NCBI GenBank assembly: GCA_029287575.1
Contig: JARFQW010000042.1
Span: 44,677-108,676 of the forward strand
Source of the DNA: Gammaproteobacteria bacterium
Lineage (GTDB): Bacteria; Pseudomonadota; Gammaproteobacteria; Steroidobacterales; XN24
Length of the DNA: 64,000 bases
Direction: 5' to 3'
The notes under the pieces were generated by a model that made no database searches, was not told the origin of the DNA, and was given only the letters and a program-made list of their open reading frames with translations. This document shows positions 36,617-44,684 of the stretch, one piece after another (position 1 is the stretch's first letter; every line of letters starts with the position of its first letter). The translations under genes were made by a program, and so were the position numbers.

Positions 36617-37265
36617 ATTCACGATCGCCTGCGGTGAGGCTCACGTTGGCGCTTCGCAGGGTACGGCGCCGGTCACAGGAAGCCCGATAGAGTCGTCGGC
36701 CGGCGTCCCGGGCCGGATTGACGCCGATGGCCCGGGCCAGGCTGAGACTGACCCACTGCACCTGTATTCCATCCATAGCCGCCGACCGGCGCCTGCCCGC
36801 GGCACCGAGCAGTGCACTCCAGAGACTCCGGCAGCTACCAAAGCGCGCCCTGACGTCCAGCCGCGACGCCAGCCTGAAGGCCACCGCCGGCCCTCCTTCC
36901 ACGAGCCGGTCGAGCACCCACTCGGGAATGCCGAAGCGCACCGCGGCGGAATCACGATCCGACGCGGCAATCGTCGACAAGCTGGAAAGGGCGACCAGCA
37001 GAAACTGGCCCAGCTCCGGCCGCTGACAGAACTCCGGCGCGGGCGACTCCAGTACCTCGTCCCATCCGCCGCGACCGGCCAGGCCGAAGCCGAACAGGAC
37101 ACAGGGCAGGTCGGCAAGACGCCGGCAGGCTTCGGGAGGCAGGCTGGCAAGACGGTCCGCCAGGGCCGGATCCAGGCCCATCGGGTCCGGTTGGACCCGC
37201 CGGAAAAGCTCCAGAAAAGCCCCGTTCAGCCCGCTCACGATCGGCCCCTGCAACCCCTTCGTCAT
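36603..37265 (-). CDS. Hypothetical protein, divergent from flhC-like gene
   Basis: 220 residues, not recognised. It is mostly alpha-helical by composition, with no signal peptide. A hydrophobic patch is LGQFLLVALSSLSTIAASD. The C-terminal 45 residues are Arg-rich (about one in five). ATG 37265 has GGGAG upstream; an upstream GTG/ATG extension to 37310 is possible. It sits head-to-head with the FlhC-like gene, sharing about 160 bases of AT-richer intergenic DNA, so joint regulation is plausible. It could be a target or partner of that regulator. Confidence 0.6.
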   Translation of the reverse strand: MTKGLQGPIVSGLNGAFLELFRRVQPDPMGLDPALADRLASLPPEACRRLADLPCVLFGFGLAGRGGWDEVLESPAPEFCQRPELGQFLLVALSSLSTIAASDRDSAAVRFGIPEWVLDRLVEGGPAVAFRLASRLDVRARFGSCRSLWSALLGAAGRRRSAAMDGIQVQWVSLSLARAIGVNPARDAGRRLYRASCDRRRTLRSANVSLTAGDREFTRR

Positions 37266-37427
37266 GCTGTTTCTCCCGTCGGCATAGTCCTCGATTTCGA
37301 CGCTAACCAATGGCGCCGGGCGGCTGCCAGCGGCGAAAAACCGCGGATTGCAGAGTTTTGACTTCTAGCATATTTGGTCCAAAAATCCCATAAATGGCGA
37401 AAAGGGGCGCCAAATCGGGGGAAATTC

Positions 37428-37985
37428 ATGCGTGCAACCGACGACCGATACGCGGGGGAACGAGCCCAGTTCGACCTGGCCATTCGCCTCATCCGCCACC
37501 AGGCGAGAACCCACATCATCTCGGAGTGCACGGGTTTCTCCCAGGAGCGCATTCGCAAGCTCTATGCGACCTATTTCAAGCATCAGCAAGGCAACCGGGT
37601 CCGGCGCAAACGCGGCAAATCGCCGTCCGCCGTGGACTTCTTTTTCCGCAACAGCCGGGTTCAGGCGGAGGCCTCGGCACTTGCGGGGCTGTTCTTTGTC
37701 TATGGTCTGGTGCGCCTGCGCTCGGATCTGACCACCGGGCCGGGGGCGGTCCGCCCGGGGTTTGCCAAGGGCGAGCGCTTCTGCCGTGCTTTCGAGGACT
37801 ATCTGACCCTCTGCCCGTCCGGGCAGCTGTCATTCGAGCGGGCCTGGTCTCTGCAAGCGGCTCTGGAGACCGGCGACGGCGTGCTCGTGGCCGACTGCGT
37901 GCGCTGCGGTGCCCTGTACGTGCAGGATGCACTGGCCCTCGACCCGGCCACCTGCCCCGGCTGCCGCGGCCGCCAAAGCGCCTAG
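37428..37985 (+). CDS. FlhC-like transcriptional regulator, no FlhD partner
   Basis: 185 residues. The N-terminal helices match FlhC: AIRLIRHQARTHIISECTGFSQERIRKLY, followed by AVDFFFRNSRVQAEASAL. A four-cysteine zinc site at the end (CVRCG and CPGCRG) is the FlhC hallmark. FlhC normally works as FlhD4C2 to activate flagellar genes, but no flhD or flagellar gene is in the window. ATG 37428 has GGGGGAAA upstream; a TTGACT at 37358-37363 could be the -35. Stand-alone FlhC homologues are known in other gammaproteobacteria; their targets are unclear. Confidence 0.85.
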   Translation: MRATDDRYAGERAQFDLAIRLIRHQARTHIISECTGFSQERIRKLYATYFKHQQGNRVRRKRGKSPSAVDFFFRNSRVQAEASALAGLFFVYGLVRLRSDLTTGPGAVRPGFAKGERFCRAFEDYLTLCPSGQLSFERAWSLQAALETGDGVLVADCVRCGALYVQDALALDPATCPGCRGRQSA

Positions 37986-38039
37986 CCCCGGGAGATCCGC
38001 CACGCATACAATGGCCGTCCGCACCCGGAGACGCCTTCA

Positions 38040-38528
38040 ATGGAATTCACTACCGCCGATATCTGCGATGAGGTCGAACGCAAGGCCATGGTCGCCGAAC
38101 CCCTTCTGCGCAGCTACGGCGGCCGCAGACGTTTTCACGGCCCGATCGTCACCGTCAAGGTTCACGAAGACAACGTGCTCGTTCGCAAGGCGCTCGAAGA
38201 ACCGGGCGAAGGCCGCGTGCTGGTCGTTGACGGCGGAGGATCGACGCGCATGGCCCTGCTCGGGGACCGGCTGGCGGCCATGGGGTCCGAGAACGGCTGG
38301 GCCGGTGTCGTCGTCAACGGCTGCATCCGGGACAGCCGGGAAATTGCCGAGATCGACATCGGCGTTTTCGCCCTGGCGACCAATCCCCGCAAGAGCCGCA
38401 AGCACGGCGACGGCCAGAAGGGCGTGTCGGTCAGTTTTGCCGGTATTACCTTTCGTCCGAGCGAGCATGTCTATGCGGACGAAGACGGACTGCTTCTTCT
38501 CACGGAGCCGTACGCACCCGGCGAATGA
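38040..38528 (+). CDS. rraA: Regulator of RNase E activity RraA family protein
   Basis: 162 residues. The family core is visible: TADICDEV at the start, GRVLVVDGGGSTRMALLGDRLA, and GWAGVVVNGCIRDSREI. The fold traps RNase E and inhibits it in E. coli; relatives are 4-hydroxy-4-methyl-2-oxoglutarate aldolases. The Arg and Asp of GCIRD needed for aldolase activity are present, so both readings are open. Its stop overlaps nudC (ATGA). Confidence 0.92.
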   Translation: MEFTTADICDEVERKAMVAEPLLRSYGGRRRFHGPIVTVKVHEDNVLVRKALEEPGEGRVLVVDGGGSTRMALLGDRLAAMGSENGWAGVVVNGCIRDSREIAEIDIGVFALATNPRKSRKHGDGQKGVSVSFAGITFRPSEHVYADEDGLLLLTEPYAPGE

Positions 38529-39478
38529 CGGCCCGGGCTTCCCATCGGCGCAATTTCCTGGCCGGAACGCCTCTGGACCGTGTCGGTGAGCGACGCGGCG
38601 ACGCCAGGTGGCTGGCAGCAGCCCGCGCCGAAGGGCGGTTTCTGCCGGTCTGGAAAGGCCGCAACCTCGTCGAGAGCCGGGATCGTCCGCGCCCGGTCGG
38701 GGTGAGAGCGGAACAGCTTGGGGACGCCGGTCTGGCCGGGTGCCCGGATATCTTGCTCGGCGTTTCCGGAAACCAGGCCTGGTTCGCGCTGGCGGTACCC
38801 GCCGAGGCCAGTCCCTCCCCCGCCGGGGAGTTTTGCGACCTGCGCGGCATCGGTCATCTGCTCGACCCCGACGAAGGCGCGCTTCTGGCCTTTGCCCGGG
38901 CGATGGTGCTGTGGGACGAGCGCCACACGTATTGCGGACGCTGCGGCGGAGCGACGAGCGTTTCGGAAGCCGGCCACGCCCGCGATTGCACCTCCAGGAC
39001 CTGCGGCGCCCGCCACTTTCCGCGCGTCGACCCGGCGATCATCGTGCTGGTCGCCGATGAAGAACGCTGTCTGCTGGGCCGTCAGGCCGCCTGGCCCGAA
39101 GGTCGTTATTCCACCCTCGCCGGCTTCGTCGAACCAGGCGAGAGCCTCGAGGACGCAGTGGCCCGGGAGGTTTACGAAGAAGCCGGCGTCGGCACGACCG
39201 ACATCAGCTATCAGTCGTCCCAGCCCTGGCCCTTTCCTTCATCACTGATGCTGGGATATCGGGCCAGGCCCGCAACTTATGACATCGACCGGCGGGACAG
39301 CGAACTGGACGATGCGCGGTGGTTCTCGCGCGCGGAGATTGTGGGCGGAGCGTGCCTTCTCCCGCCGCCCGTTTCGATCGCCTGGCGGCTGATCGAGGAC
39401 TGGTTCGACAGCGAGCCCGGCCGCCGTCTCGCCACCGAAGCCGATGCCGGCCCCTGGCTGCCGCGGCGCGACAGTTAG
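38525..39478 (+). CDS. nudC: NAD+/NADH diphosphatase NudC (RNA deNADding)
   Basis: 317 residues. The variable N-terminal domain is followed by a zinc ribbon (CGRCGGAT ... CTSRTCG), then the Nudix box GFVEPGESLEDAVAREVYEEAGV, and the NADH-specific signature SQPWPFPSSLM. It hydrolyses NADH to NMNH and AMP and removes NAD caps from RNA. Coupling to rraA by a 4-base overlap places two RNA-turnover-related proteins under one transcript, a suggestive pairing. Confidence 0.96.
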   Translation: MTARASHRRNFLAGTPLDRVGERRGDARWLAAARAEGRFLPVWKGRNLVESRDRPRPVGVRAEQLGDAGLAGCPDILLGVSGNQAWFALAVPAEASPSPAGEFCDLRGIGHLLDPDEGALLAFARAMVLWDERHTYCGRCGGATSVSEAGHARDCTSRTCGARHFPRVDPAIIVLVADEERCLLGRQAAWPEGRYSTLAGFVEPGESLEDAVAREVYEEAGVGTTDISYQSSQPWPFPSSLMLGYRARPATYDIDRRDSELDDARWFSRAEIVGGACLLPPPVSIAWRLIEDWFDSEPGRRLATEADAGPWLPRRDS

Positions 39479-39490
39479 CGAGGTCCGCGC

Positions 39491-40270
39491 ATGTGTCTCC
39501 TGGCAATAGGCTGGCAGGCCGACCGCGGTCATCCACTGGTGTTTGCCGGCAACCGGGACGAATTCCACGCCAGACCTACGGCCGAGGCAGCCTGGTGGGA
39601 GGATGCTCCGCACGTCATCGGCGGGCGCGACCTCCAGGGCGGCGGGACATGGCTCGCCGCCGATCGGCGGGGCCGCTTCGCGGTGGTCACGAATTTCCGG
39701 GAACCGGCCGTCGACCCGGCCTCCACGGCGCCGTCCCGTGGCGCCCTGGTGGCAGACTTCCTCAATGGTTCCGCTACGGCAAGGGATTACGCGCTGGACC
39801 TCGAACGCGCTGCCGGCAAGTATGCGGGGTTCAATCTGCTGGTTGCCGACAGCGGCGGCCTGCACTACGTGTCAAACCGCTCCGCCGGTCGGCTCGATCT
39901 GCCTTCCGGGGTCTACGCCTTATCCAACAGCGCGCTGGATACGCCCTGGCCCAAGGTCGCCCGGCTGCGCGAGTCCATGCACACGCTCGTAGGAAGCGGA
40001 ACGGTTTCGGAGGACGACATGCTCGAGCTGCTCTCGGACCGCCGGGTCGCGCCGGACGCCGAGCTGCCCGACACGGGCATTGGCCGGGAATTCGAGCGGC
40101 TGTTGTCGGCGGCGTTCATTGTGAGCCCCGCTTACGGCACCCGCTGCTCGAGCGTATTCCTGCTGAACCGGGACGGCCGGGCGAGTTTTGTCGAGCGCCG
40201 CTTCGGCCCGGACGGCTGCGTCACGGGTGAGACACGTGAACAATGGAGGACCGGGACCCATGCCGAATGA
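39491..40270 (+). CDS. NRDE-family (TANGO2-like) protein
   Basis: 259 residues. It begins MCLLAIGW, with the Ntn-hydrolase-like Cys2, and contains the name-giving NRDE in FAGNRDEFHARPT followed by GGRDLQGGGTWLA. Animal TANGO2 has been linked to haem/lipid handling; bacterial roles are unsettled. ATG 39491 is 12 bases after the nudC stop. The 3' end overlaps the S9 peptidase start by 11 bases. Confidence 0.9.
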   Translation: MCLLAIGWQADRGHPLVFAGNRDEFHARPTAEAAWWEDAPHVIGGRDLQGGGTWLAADRRGRFAVVTNFREPAVDPASTAPSRGALVADFLNGSATARDYALDLERAAGKYAGFNLLVADSGGLHYVSNRSAGRLDLPSGVYALSNSALDTPWPKVARLRESMHTLVGSGTVSEDDMLELLSDRRVAPDAELPDTGIGREFERLLSAAFIVSPAYGTRCSSVFLLNRDGRASFVERRFGPDGCVTGETREQWRTGTHAE

Positions 40271-42197
40271 GCCCGCCGCGCGTCCCTGCGGCAGCTGGAC
40301 CAGCCGCCTGAACGCCGAGGCAGTGGCGGCCGCCAGTGTCCGTCTCGCCGAGCCCCTGCGCCGTGGCAACCGGAGCTGGTGGCTGGAAGGACGGCCGTCG
40401 GAAGGCGGGCGGACGGTGCTGGTATCGAAAACCGACGGCGAGCCGGCACAGGACCTCATCCCCGATCCCTTCAGCGTTCGCAGCCGGATTCAGGAGTACG
40501 GCGGCGGCGCCTGGACTGTTGACGGTGATCGGGCGTGGTTTGTAAACAACTCAGACCAGGCGATCTACATCGTCGATGCCAAGGGTATTCGGAAGATCTG
40601 CGAACGCTCCGATACGTCTTTTGCCGACCTGCAAAGAGATACGCCGAGGAACCGGCTAATTGCGGTGGCGGAACACACGAGCCCCGGGAAGGAGCCCAGC
40701 GCGTCGTTGGTGGCCATCGGCGATGACGGCACCTGCAGGGAACTCTTGTCGGGAGCGGATTTCTACGCCTCGCCCGCCCTGTCGCCGGACGGAAGCGCCC
40801 TGGCCTGGCTGGAATGGGACCATCCGAACATGCCCTGGGACGGCACCCGGCTATGGGTCGCCCGGTTCGATTCCGATGGAGAGCTCGCTCCAGGCAAATA
40901 CCTGGCCGGGAGCCGCGACGAGTCGATTTTTCAGCCCTCGTGGAGCCCGGACGGGGTCCTGTATTTCGTCTCCGATGCCAGGGAATGGTGGAACCTCTGG
41001 CGCCGGACCGGCGTCCGGGTGGAGCAGGTAACTGACCTCAAGGGGGAGATGGGCCTGCCTCAGTGGGTCTTCGGCCAGAAGACGTATGCGTTTGCGGGCA
41101 GCGGCAAGGCGGTGGCCGCCGTTTCGGCCGACGGTTTCTGGCAGCTCCACTCCGTCGACCTGGCCGACCGGAACACCACGCCCGTGGAATCCGGGCTGAC
41201 CTCGATCGAGCACGTGTCCGCGGACGGGGATTCCGCTATCGTGCTTGGCGCGAGCGCCACACGTCCGCTACGCATTTTGCGCATCGGCTCTGAAAGCCAG
41301 GAAGAACTGGCCCGGGCCGGCGGTGACGTACTGGAAGCAGGCAGCGTATCCACTCCGCGGCCCATTCGATTCACCACCGGTGACAACGAAACGGCACACG
41401 GCCTGTTCTATCCCCCGGTCAATCCGTTGTTTCAGGGCCTGGCCGGAGAACGGCCGCCGCTGCTGATCAAGGTTCACGGGGGTCCCACGGGCGCAACCAG
41501 CCCGGGCCTGGATCTGAAAATCCAGTTCTGGACCAGCCGCGGTTTTGCGGTACTGGACGTGAACTACCGGGGCAGCACGGGCTATGGGCGGCGCTACCGC
41601 CGATCCCTTTACGGCCGCTGGGGGCTCGCTGACGTGGAAGACTGCGTCGCGGGCGCGGCGCACGTCTGCGCCCTGGGCCTCGCGGACCCGGACCGACAGA
41701 TCATCAGCGGCGGGAGCGCGGGCGGATTTACGGTGCTGTGTGCGCTCGCCTTCACGGACGCGTTCGTTGCGGGCGCCAGCTACTACGGTATCGGCGACCT
41801 GGCGTCGTTGTTCGCGACCACTCACAAATTCGAGTCCCGCTACGACCATCACCTGATGGGCGCTGACCCCGCCGCCATTCGCGACCGCTCGCCGCTGTGG
41901 CATGCGGATCAGATCACCTGCCCGGTCATCTTTTTTCAAGGCGCACTGGACAAGGTGGTTCCGCCGGACCAGAGCCGGACCATGCATGAGGCCCTTGCCG
42001 AACGCGGGCTGGCCACAGCCTATGTGGAATTTCCCGACGAGGCGCACGGTTTCCGCCGCTCGGCGAGCATCGTTCAGGCACTGAATTCCGAGCTCGCGTT
42101 CTATGCCCGGGTCCTGGGGTTCCCGGTGGCCGGCGGCGAAGAGCCGCTGGAGATCCGCAATGCCGGCAGTCTGTCCGACCGGACTCAGGACGCCTAG
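40260..42197 (+). CDS. S9-family prolyl oligopeptidase / acylaminoacyl peptidase
   Basis: 645 residues. The N-terminal beta-propeller (about 50-390) has WD40-like PSWSPDGVLYFVSD and SPDGSALAWLEWD repeats. The C-terminal alpha/beta hydrolase has Ser in GGSAGGF (about 487), Asp in GALDKVVPP (about 563) and His in DEAHGFRR (about 595). No signal peptide, so probably cytosolic. ATG 40260 follows GGAGG and lies inside the end of the NRDE gene. Removes dipeptides or acylated residues from short peptides. Confidence 0.93.
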   Translation: MPNEPAARPCGSWTSRLNAEAVAAASVRLAEPLRRGNRSWWLEGRPSEGGRTVLVSKTDGEPAQDLIPDPFSVRSRIQEYGGGAWTVDGDRAWFVNNSDQAIYIVDAKGIRKICERSDTSFADLQRDTPRNRLIAVAEHTSPGKEPSASLVAIGDDGTCRELLSGADFYASPALSPDGSALAWLEWDHPNMPWDGTRLWVARFDSDGELAPGKYLAGSRDESIFQPSWSPDGVLYFVSDAREWWNLWRRTGVRVEQVTDLKGEMGLPQWVFGQKTYAFAGSGKAVAAVSADGFWQLHSVDLADRNTTPVESGLTSIEHVSADGDSAIVLGASATRPLRILRIGSESQEELARAGGDVLEAGSVSTPRPIRFTTGDNETAHGLFYPPVNPLFQGLAGERPPLLIKVHGGPTGATSPGLDLKIQFWTSRGFAVLDVNYRGSTGYGRRYRRSLYGRWGLADVEDCVAGAAHVCALGLADPDRQIISGGSAGGFTVLCALAFTDAFVAGASYYGIGDLASLFATTHKFESRYDHHLMGADPAAIRDRSPLWHADQITCPVIFFQGALDKVVPPDQSRTMHEALAERGLATAYVEFPDEAHGFRRSASIVQALNSELAFYARVLGFPVAGGEEPLEIRNAGSLSDRTQDA

Positions 42198-42895
42198 GCG
42201 GTCCGCAGCCGGTCCGTAAGGAAGCGAGAGATGTCCGCGATCTCCTCCGGACAGACCGCATGCGGCATGGTGTAGGTGCGCCAGGTGACCGGCCATCCAC
42301 CCTGGGACAAGCGGTTGGCGGAGGACTCGCCCAGATACAGCGGCACGACCGGGTCCAGAATGCCGTGCGCCATGAACACCGGAGTCGCGGCATTGGCTTC
42401 GCTTTGCTCTGCCGTCAGGGTCTCGTGCAGCGGCAGGTACGTGGACAGGGCGAGGATGCCGGCCAGGGCGGCGCCGAAACGCAGCCCCAGATGGAGAGCA
42501 ATGGCACCGCCCTGGGAGAACCCGGCCAGGAGGATCCGGCCCGCGGGTATCCCGCGATCCTGCTCCCGGCGGATGAGCGTCTCCACCAGCGCCGCGCTGG
42601 CCCGGATGCCGGGCTCGTCCTGGGGCGACTGGCGATCGATGCCGACAATGTCGTACCAGGCGCGCATGGGCATGCCGCCGTTGATCGTCACCGGCCGAAC
42701 CGGTGCGTGCGGGAAAACGAAGCGGACCGCGCCGGTGCCGGCGAGGGCCAGCTCAGGGACCAGCGGCTCGAAGTCATGCCCGTCGGCGCCCAGACCGTGC
42801 AGCCAGACCACGGCCGCCGAGGGCTCCGGACCGGTAGCGATTTCCACGGTCTCCAGCAGACCGCCAGGATGACCTGTTGTTTCTTCGGTGCTCAC
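42194..42895 (-). CDS. Carboxylesterase/phospholipase-family alpha/beta hydrolase
   Basis: 233 residues, close to small bacterial carboxylesterases of the APT1/YpfH type. Motifs: VVWLHGLGADGHDF, nucleophile LLAGFSQGGAIALHLG, Asp in HGILDPVVP, and His near PHAVCPEE. GTG 42895 is used because the frame upstream (to an ATG at 42955) runs into the argR promoter/operator. It is convergent with the S9 peptidase (4-base overlap) and divergent from argR. Confidence 0.88.
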   Translation of the reverse strand: MSTEETTGHPGGLLETVEIATGPEPSAAVVWLHGLGADGHDFEPLVPELALAGTGAVRFVFPHAPVRPVTINGGMPMRAWYDIVGIDRQSPQDEPGIRASAALVETLIRREQDRGIPAGRILLAGFSQGGAIALHLGLRFGAALAGILALSTYLPLHETLTAEQSEANAATPVFMAHGILDPVVPLYLGESSANRLSQGGWPVTWRTYTMPHAVCPEEIADISRFLTDRLRTA

Positions 42896-42934
42896 CGAGC
42901 GGGAGTCTAGCTTGCCCCAGCGACTCCGCCACCC

Positions 42935-42972
42935 TTGCTTTAATATGCGCATCAAAATTACTATATGCGCAT
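42935..42972 (+). promoter_or_regulatory. argR promoter with two ArgR-type palindromes
   Basis: -35 TTGCTT (42935-42940), 18-base spacer, -10 TACTAT (42959-42964). Two identical palindromes ATGCGCAT lie at 42945-42952 (in the spacer) and 42965-42972 (just past the -10), 20 bases apart, close to the 21-base spacing of paired ARG boxes. A bound hexamer would block the whole arginine operon and possibly the divergent esterase gene. Confidence 0.72.
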
Positions 42973-43000
42973 AACCTGTGACGAGCCGCTGCCAGACCCC

Positions 43001-43450
43001 ATGCCCACCTCACCAGAGAGCCAGACCGCGCGACGGGAGACCATCCTCGCGCTTCTCCGCAAGCACCGCATTTCGCGGCAGTCGGAGCTCGTGAGCCTGC
43101 TCGCAGACCGGGGCCACGACGCAACCCAGTCGTCCGTCAGCCGCGATCTCAGAGAGATGGGCGTGACCAAGATCGGGGCCCGTTACCGCCTGCCGGATGA
43201 CGACATTGCCGACGCTGCCTTCACAAGCATTGCGGGATTCGTCCGGGGATGGCAGCCTGCCGGCCCCTATTTGCTGGTACTCCACACAACGCCGGGGGCC
43301 GCCCAGGGGGTCGCGGTGGCGCTGGATGACGCCGGGTGGACCGAACTGGTGGGCACGGTTTCAGGCGACGACACGATCTTTCTTGCCACGGCGACCGAAA
43401 CCGATCAGCGACGGCTGACGATCCGGCTCGCCGGCGCGTTTCCGAGGTAA
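43001..43450 (+). CDS. argR: Arginine repressor ArgR
   Basis: 149 residues. The N-terminal winged helix has RRETILALLRKHRISRQSELVSLLADRGHDATQSSVSRDLREMGVTKI, ending in the family SRDL signature. The C-terminal hexamerisation/arginine-binding domain has the GTVSGDDTIF motif. ATG 43001 is chosen because the in-frame ATG at 42965 lies within the operator and at the predicted transcription start. The ribosome site is weak. It is the first gene of the arginine operon, eight bases ahead of argG, and is probably autoregulated. Confidence 0.93.
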   Translation: MPTSPESQTARRETILALLRKHRISRQSELVSLLADRGHDATQSSVSRDLREMGVTKIGARYRLPDDDIADAAFTSIAGFVRGWQPAGPYLLVLHTTPGAAQGVAVALDDAGWTELVGTVSGDDTIFLATATETDQRRLTIRLAGAFPR

Positions 43451-43457
43451 ACGATTC

Positions 43458-44684
43458 ATGACCCATACCGACACCGGCGACCGGAGCGGTCCCATTCTCC
43501 TCGCGTTTTCCGGCGGGCTGGACACGTCCTGCTGTGTCCCGTGGCTGATGGAGCACACCGGCCGCAAAGTCGTGACCGTCACCGTCAACACCGGGGGAAT
43601 CGACGACGCGGCTGCCTCGGCACTGGCGGAGCGCTCGGAAGCCCTCGGCGCGTCGAGGCACATCATGGTGGACGCCCGTCAGCAGTTCTTCGACGACGTC
43701 ATCCGGTTTCTCATTTTCGGCAACGTCCGCCGTGGCGCGACCTACCCCCTGTGCGTGGGGGCCGAGCGCATCCTGCAGGCCAGGCTCATCGCACAGATGG
43801 CCGGCGACGGTAACGGCGGCGCGGTCGCCCACGGGTGCACGGCCGCCGGCAACGACCAGGTTCGCTTCGAGGTCGCCCTGCGCACGGTCAACCCGGGCGT
43901 GGAGGTCATCGCGCCGGTGCGGGACAACGCCTGGGGAAGAGACTGGCAGATCGCCTACCTGAACGAGCGCGGCCTTCCCGTCCCCGCCGGCGGCGGCGCC
44001 TACTCGATCAATCGCGGCTTGTGGGGTACGACGATCGGCGGCAAGGAGACGCTGACGTCCGCCGCCGGTATTCCCGAAGAGGCCTGGGTGGTGACCCGCC
44101 ATGCCTTCGACGAGCCTGCCTCGGACCTGCGTTTGACGGTCGGATTCGATGCCGGGGTACCGGTCAGTCTGGACGGAGAAACGCTGGACTCCGTGGAACT
44201 GATCGAACGGCTGGAGGCCATTGCCGGTACAAAGGGCATCGGCCGGGGCATTCATCTGGGCGAGACCATCCTGGGCACCAAGGGCCGGGTTGCCTACGAG
44301 GCCCCTGCCGCGGAAGTGCTGCTGACCGCGCACCGGGAACTCGAGAAGCTGACCCTCACCGGCAATCAGATCAGGATCAAGGAGCCGCTGGCCCAGACCT
44401 ACGGCGATCTCGTGCACGAGGGTCAGCACCTGGACCCGGTCTGCCGGGACATCGAGGCGCTTCTGGCCGCCAGTCAGTCCCGGGTAACCGGCATCGTCCA
44501 TCTCCTCCTGCGGCCCGGCAGTCTGTTCGTGGAGGGCGTGGAGTCCGTCCATTCGCTCATGGCGGCAAGCCGGGGCGCCTACGGCGAGGCGGCCGGCGAA
44601 TGGACCGCTTCCGACGCCCTCGGCTTGTCGAAGATGCGGGCCCTGCCCGGCATGCTGCATGCCCGGGCCGGAGGCGGCTCGTGA
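43458..44684 (+). CDS. argG: Argininosuccinate synthase
   Basis: 408 residues. The ATP pyrophosphatase loop is LLAFSGGLDTSCC; further motifs are AHGCTAAGNDQVRFE and the citrulline/aspartate-binding region around YSINRGLWGTT. It joins citrulline and aspartate to argininosuccinate. The deviation AFSGGLDTSCCVPWL from the usual SGGLDTS(V/A) is minor. Its stop overlaps the DUF1611 start as GTGA. Confidence 0.95.
   Translation: MTHTDTGDRSGPILLAFSGGLDTSCCVPWLMEHTGRKVVTVTVNTGGIDDAAASALAERSEALGASRHIMVDARQQFFDDVIRFLIFGNVRRGATYPLCVGAERILQARLIAQMAGDGNGGAVAHGCTAAGNDQVRFEVALRTVNPGVEVIAPVRDNAWGRDWQIAYLNERGLPVPAGGGAYSINRGLWGTTIGGKETLTSAAGIPEEAWVVTRHAFDEPASDLRLTVGFDAGVPVSLDGETLDSVELIERLEAIAGTKGIGRGIHLGETILGTKGRVAYEAPAAEVLLTAHRELEKLTLTGNQIRIKEPLAQTYGDLVHEGQHLDPVCRDIEALLAASQSRVTGIVHLLLRPGSLFVEGVESVHSLMAASRGAYGEAAGEWTASDALGLSKMRALPGMLHARAGGGS

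Noticed and set aside
42965..43000. ATG 42965 as the argR start
   Set aside because: It lies inside the second operator palindrome and at the predicted transcription start.
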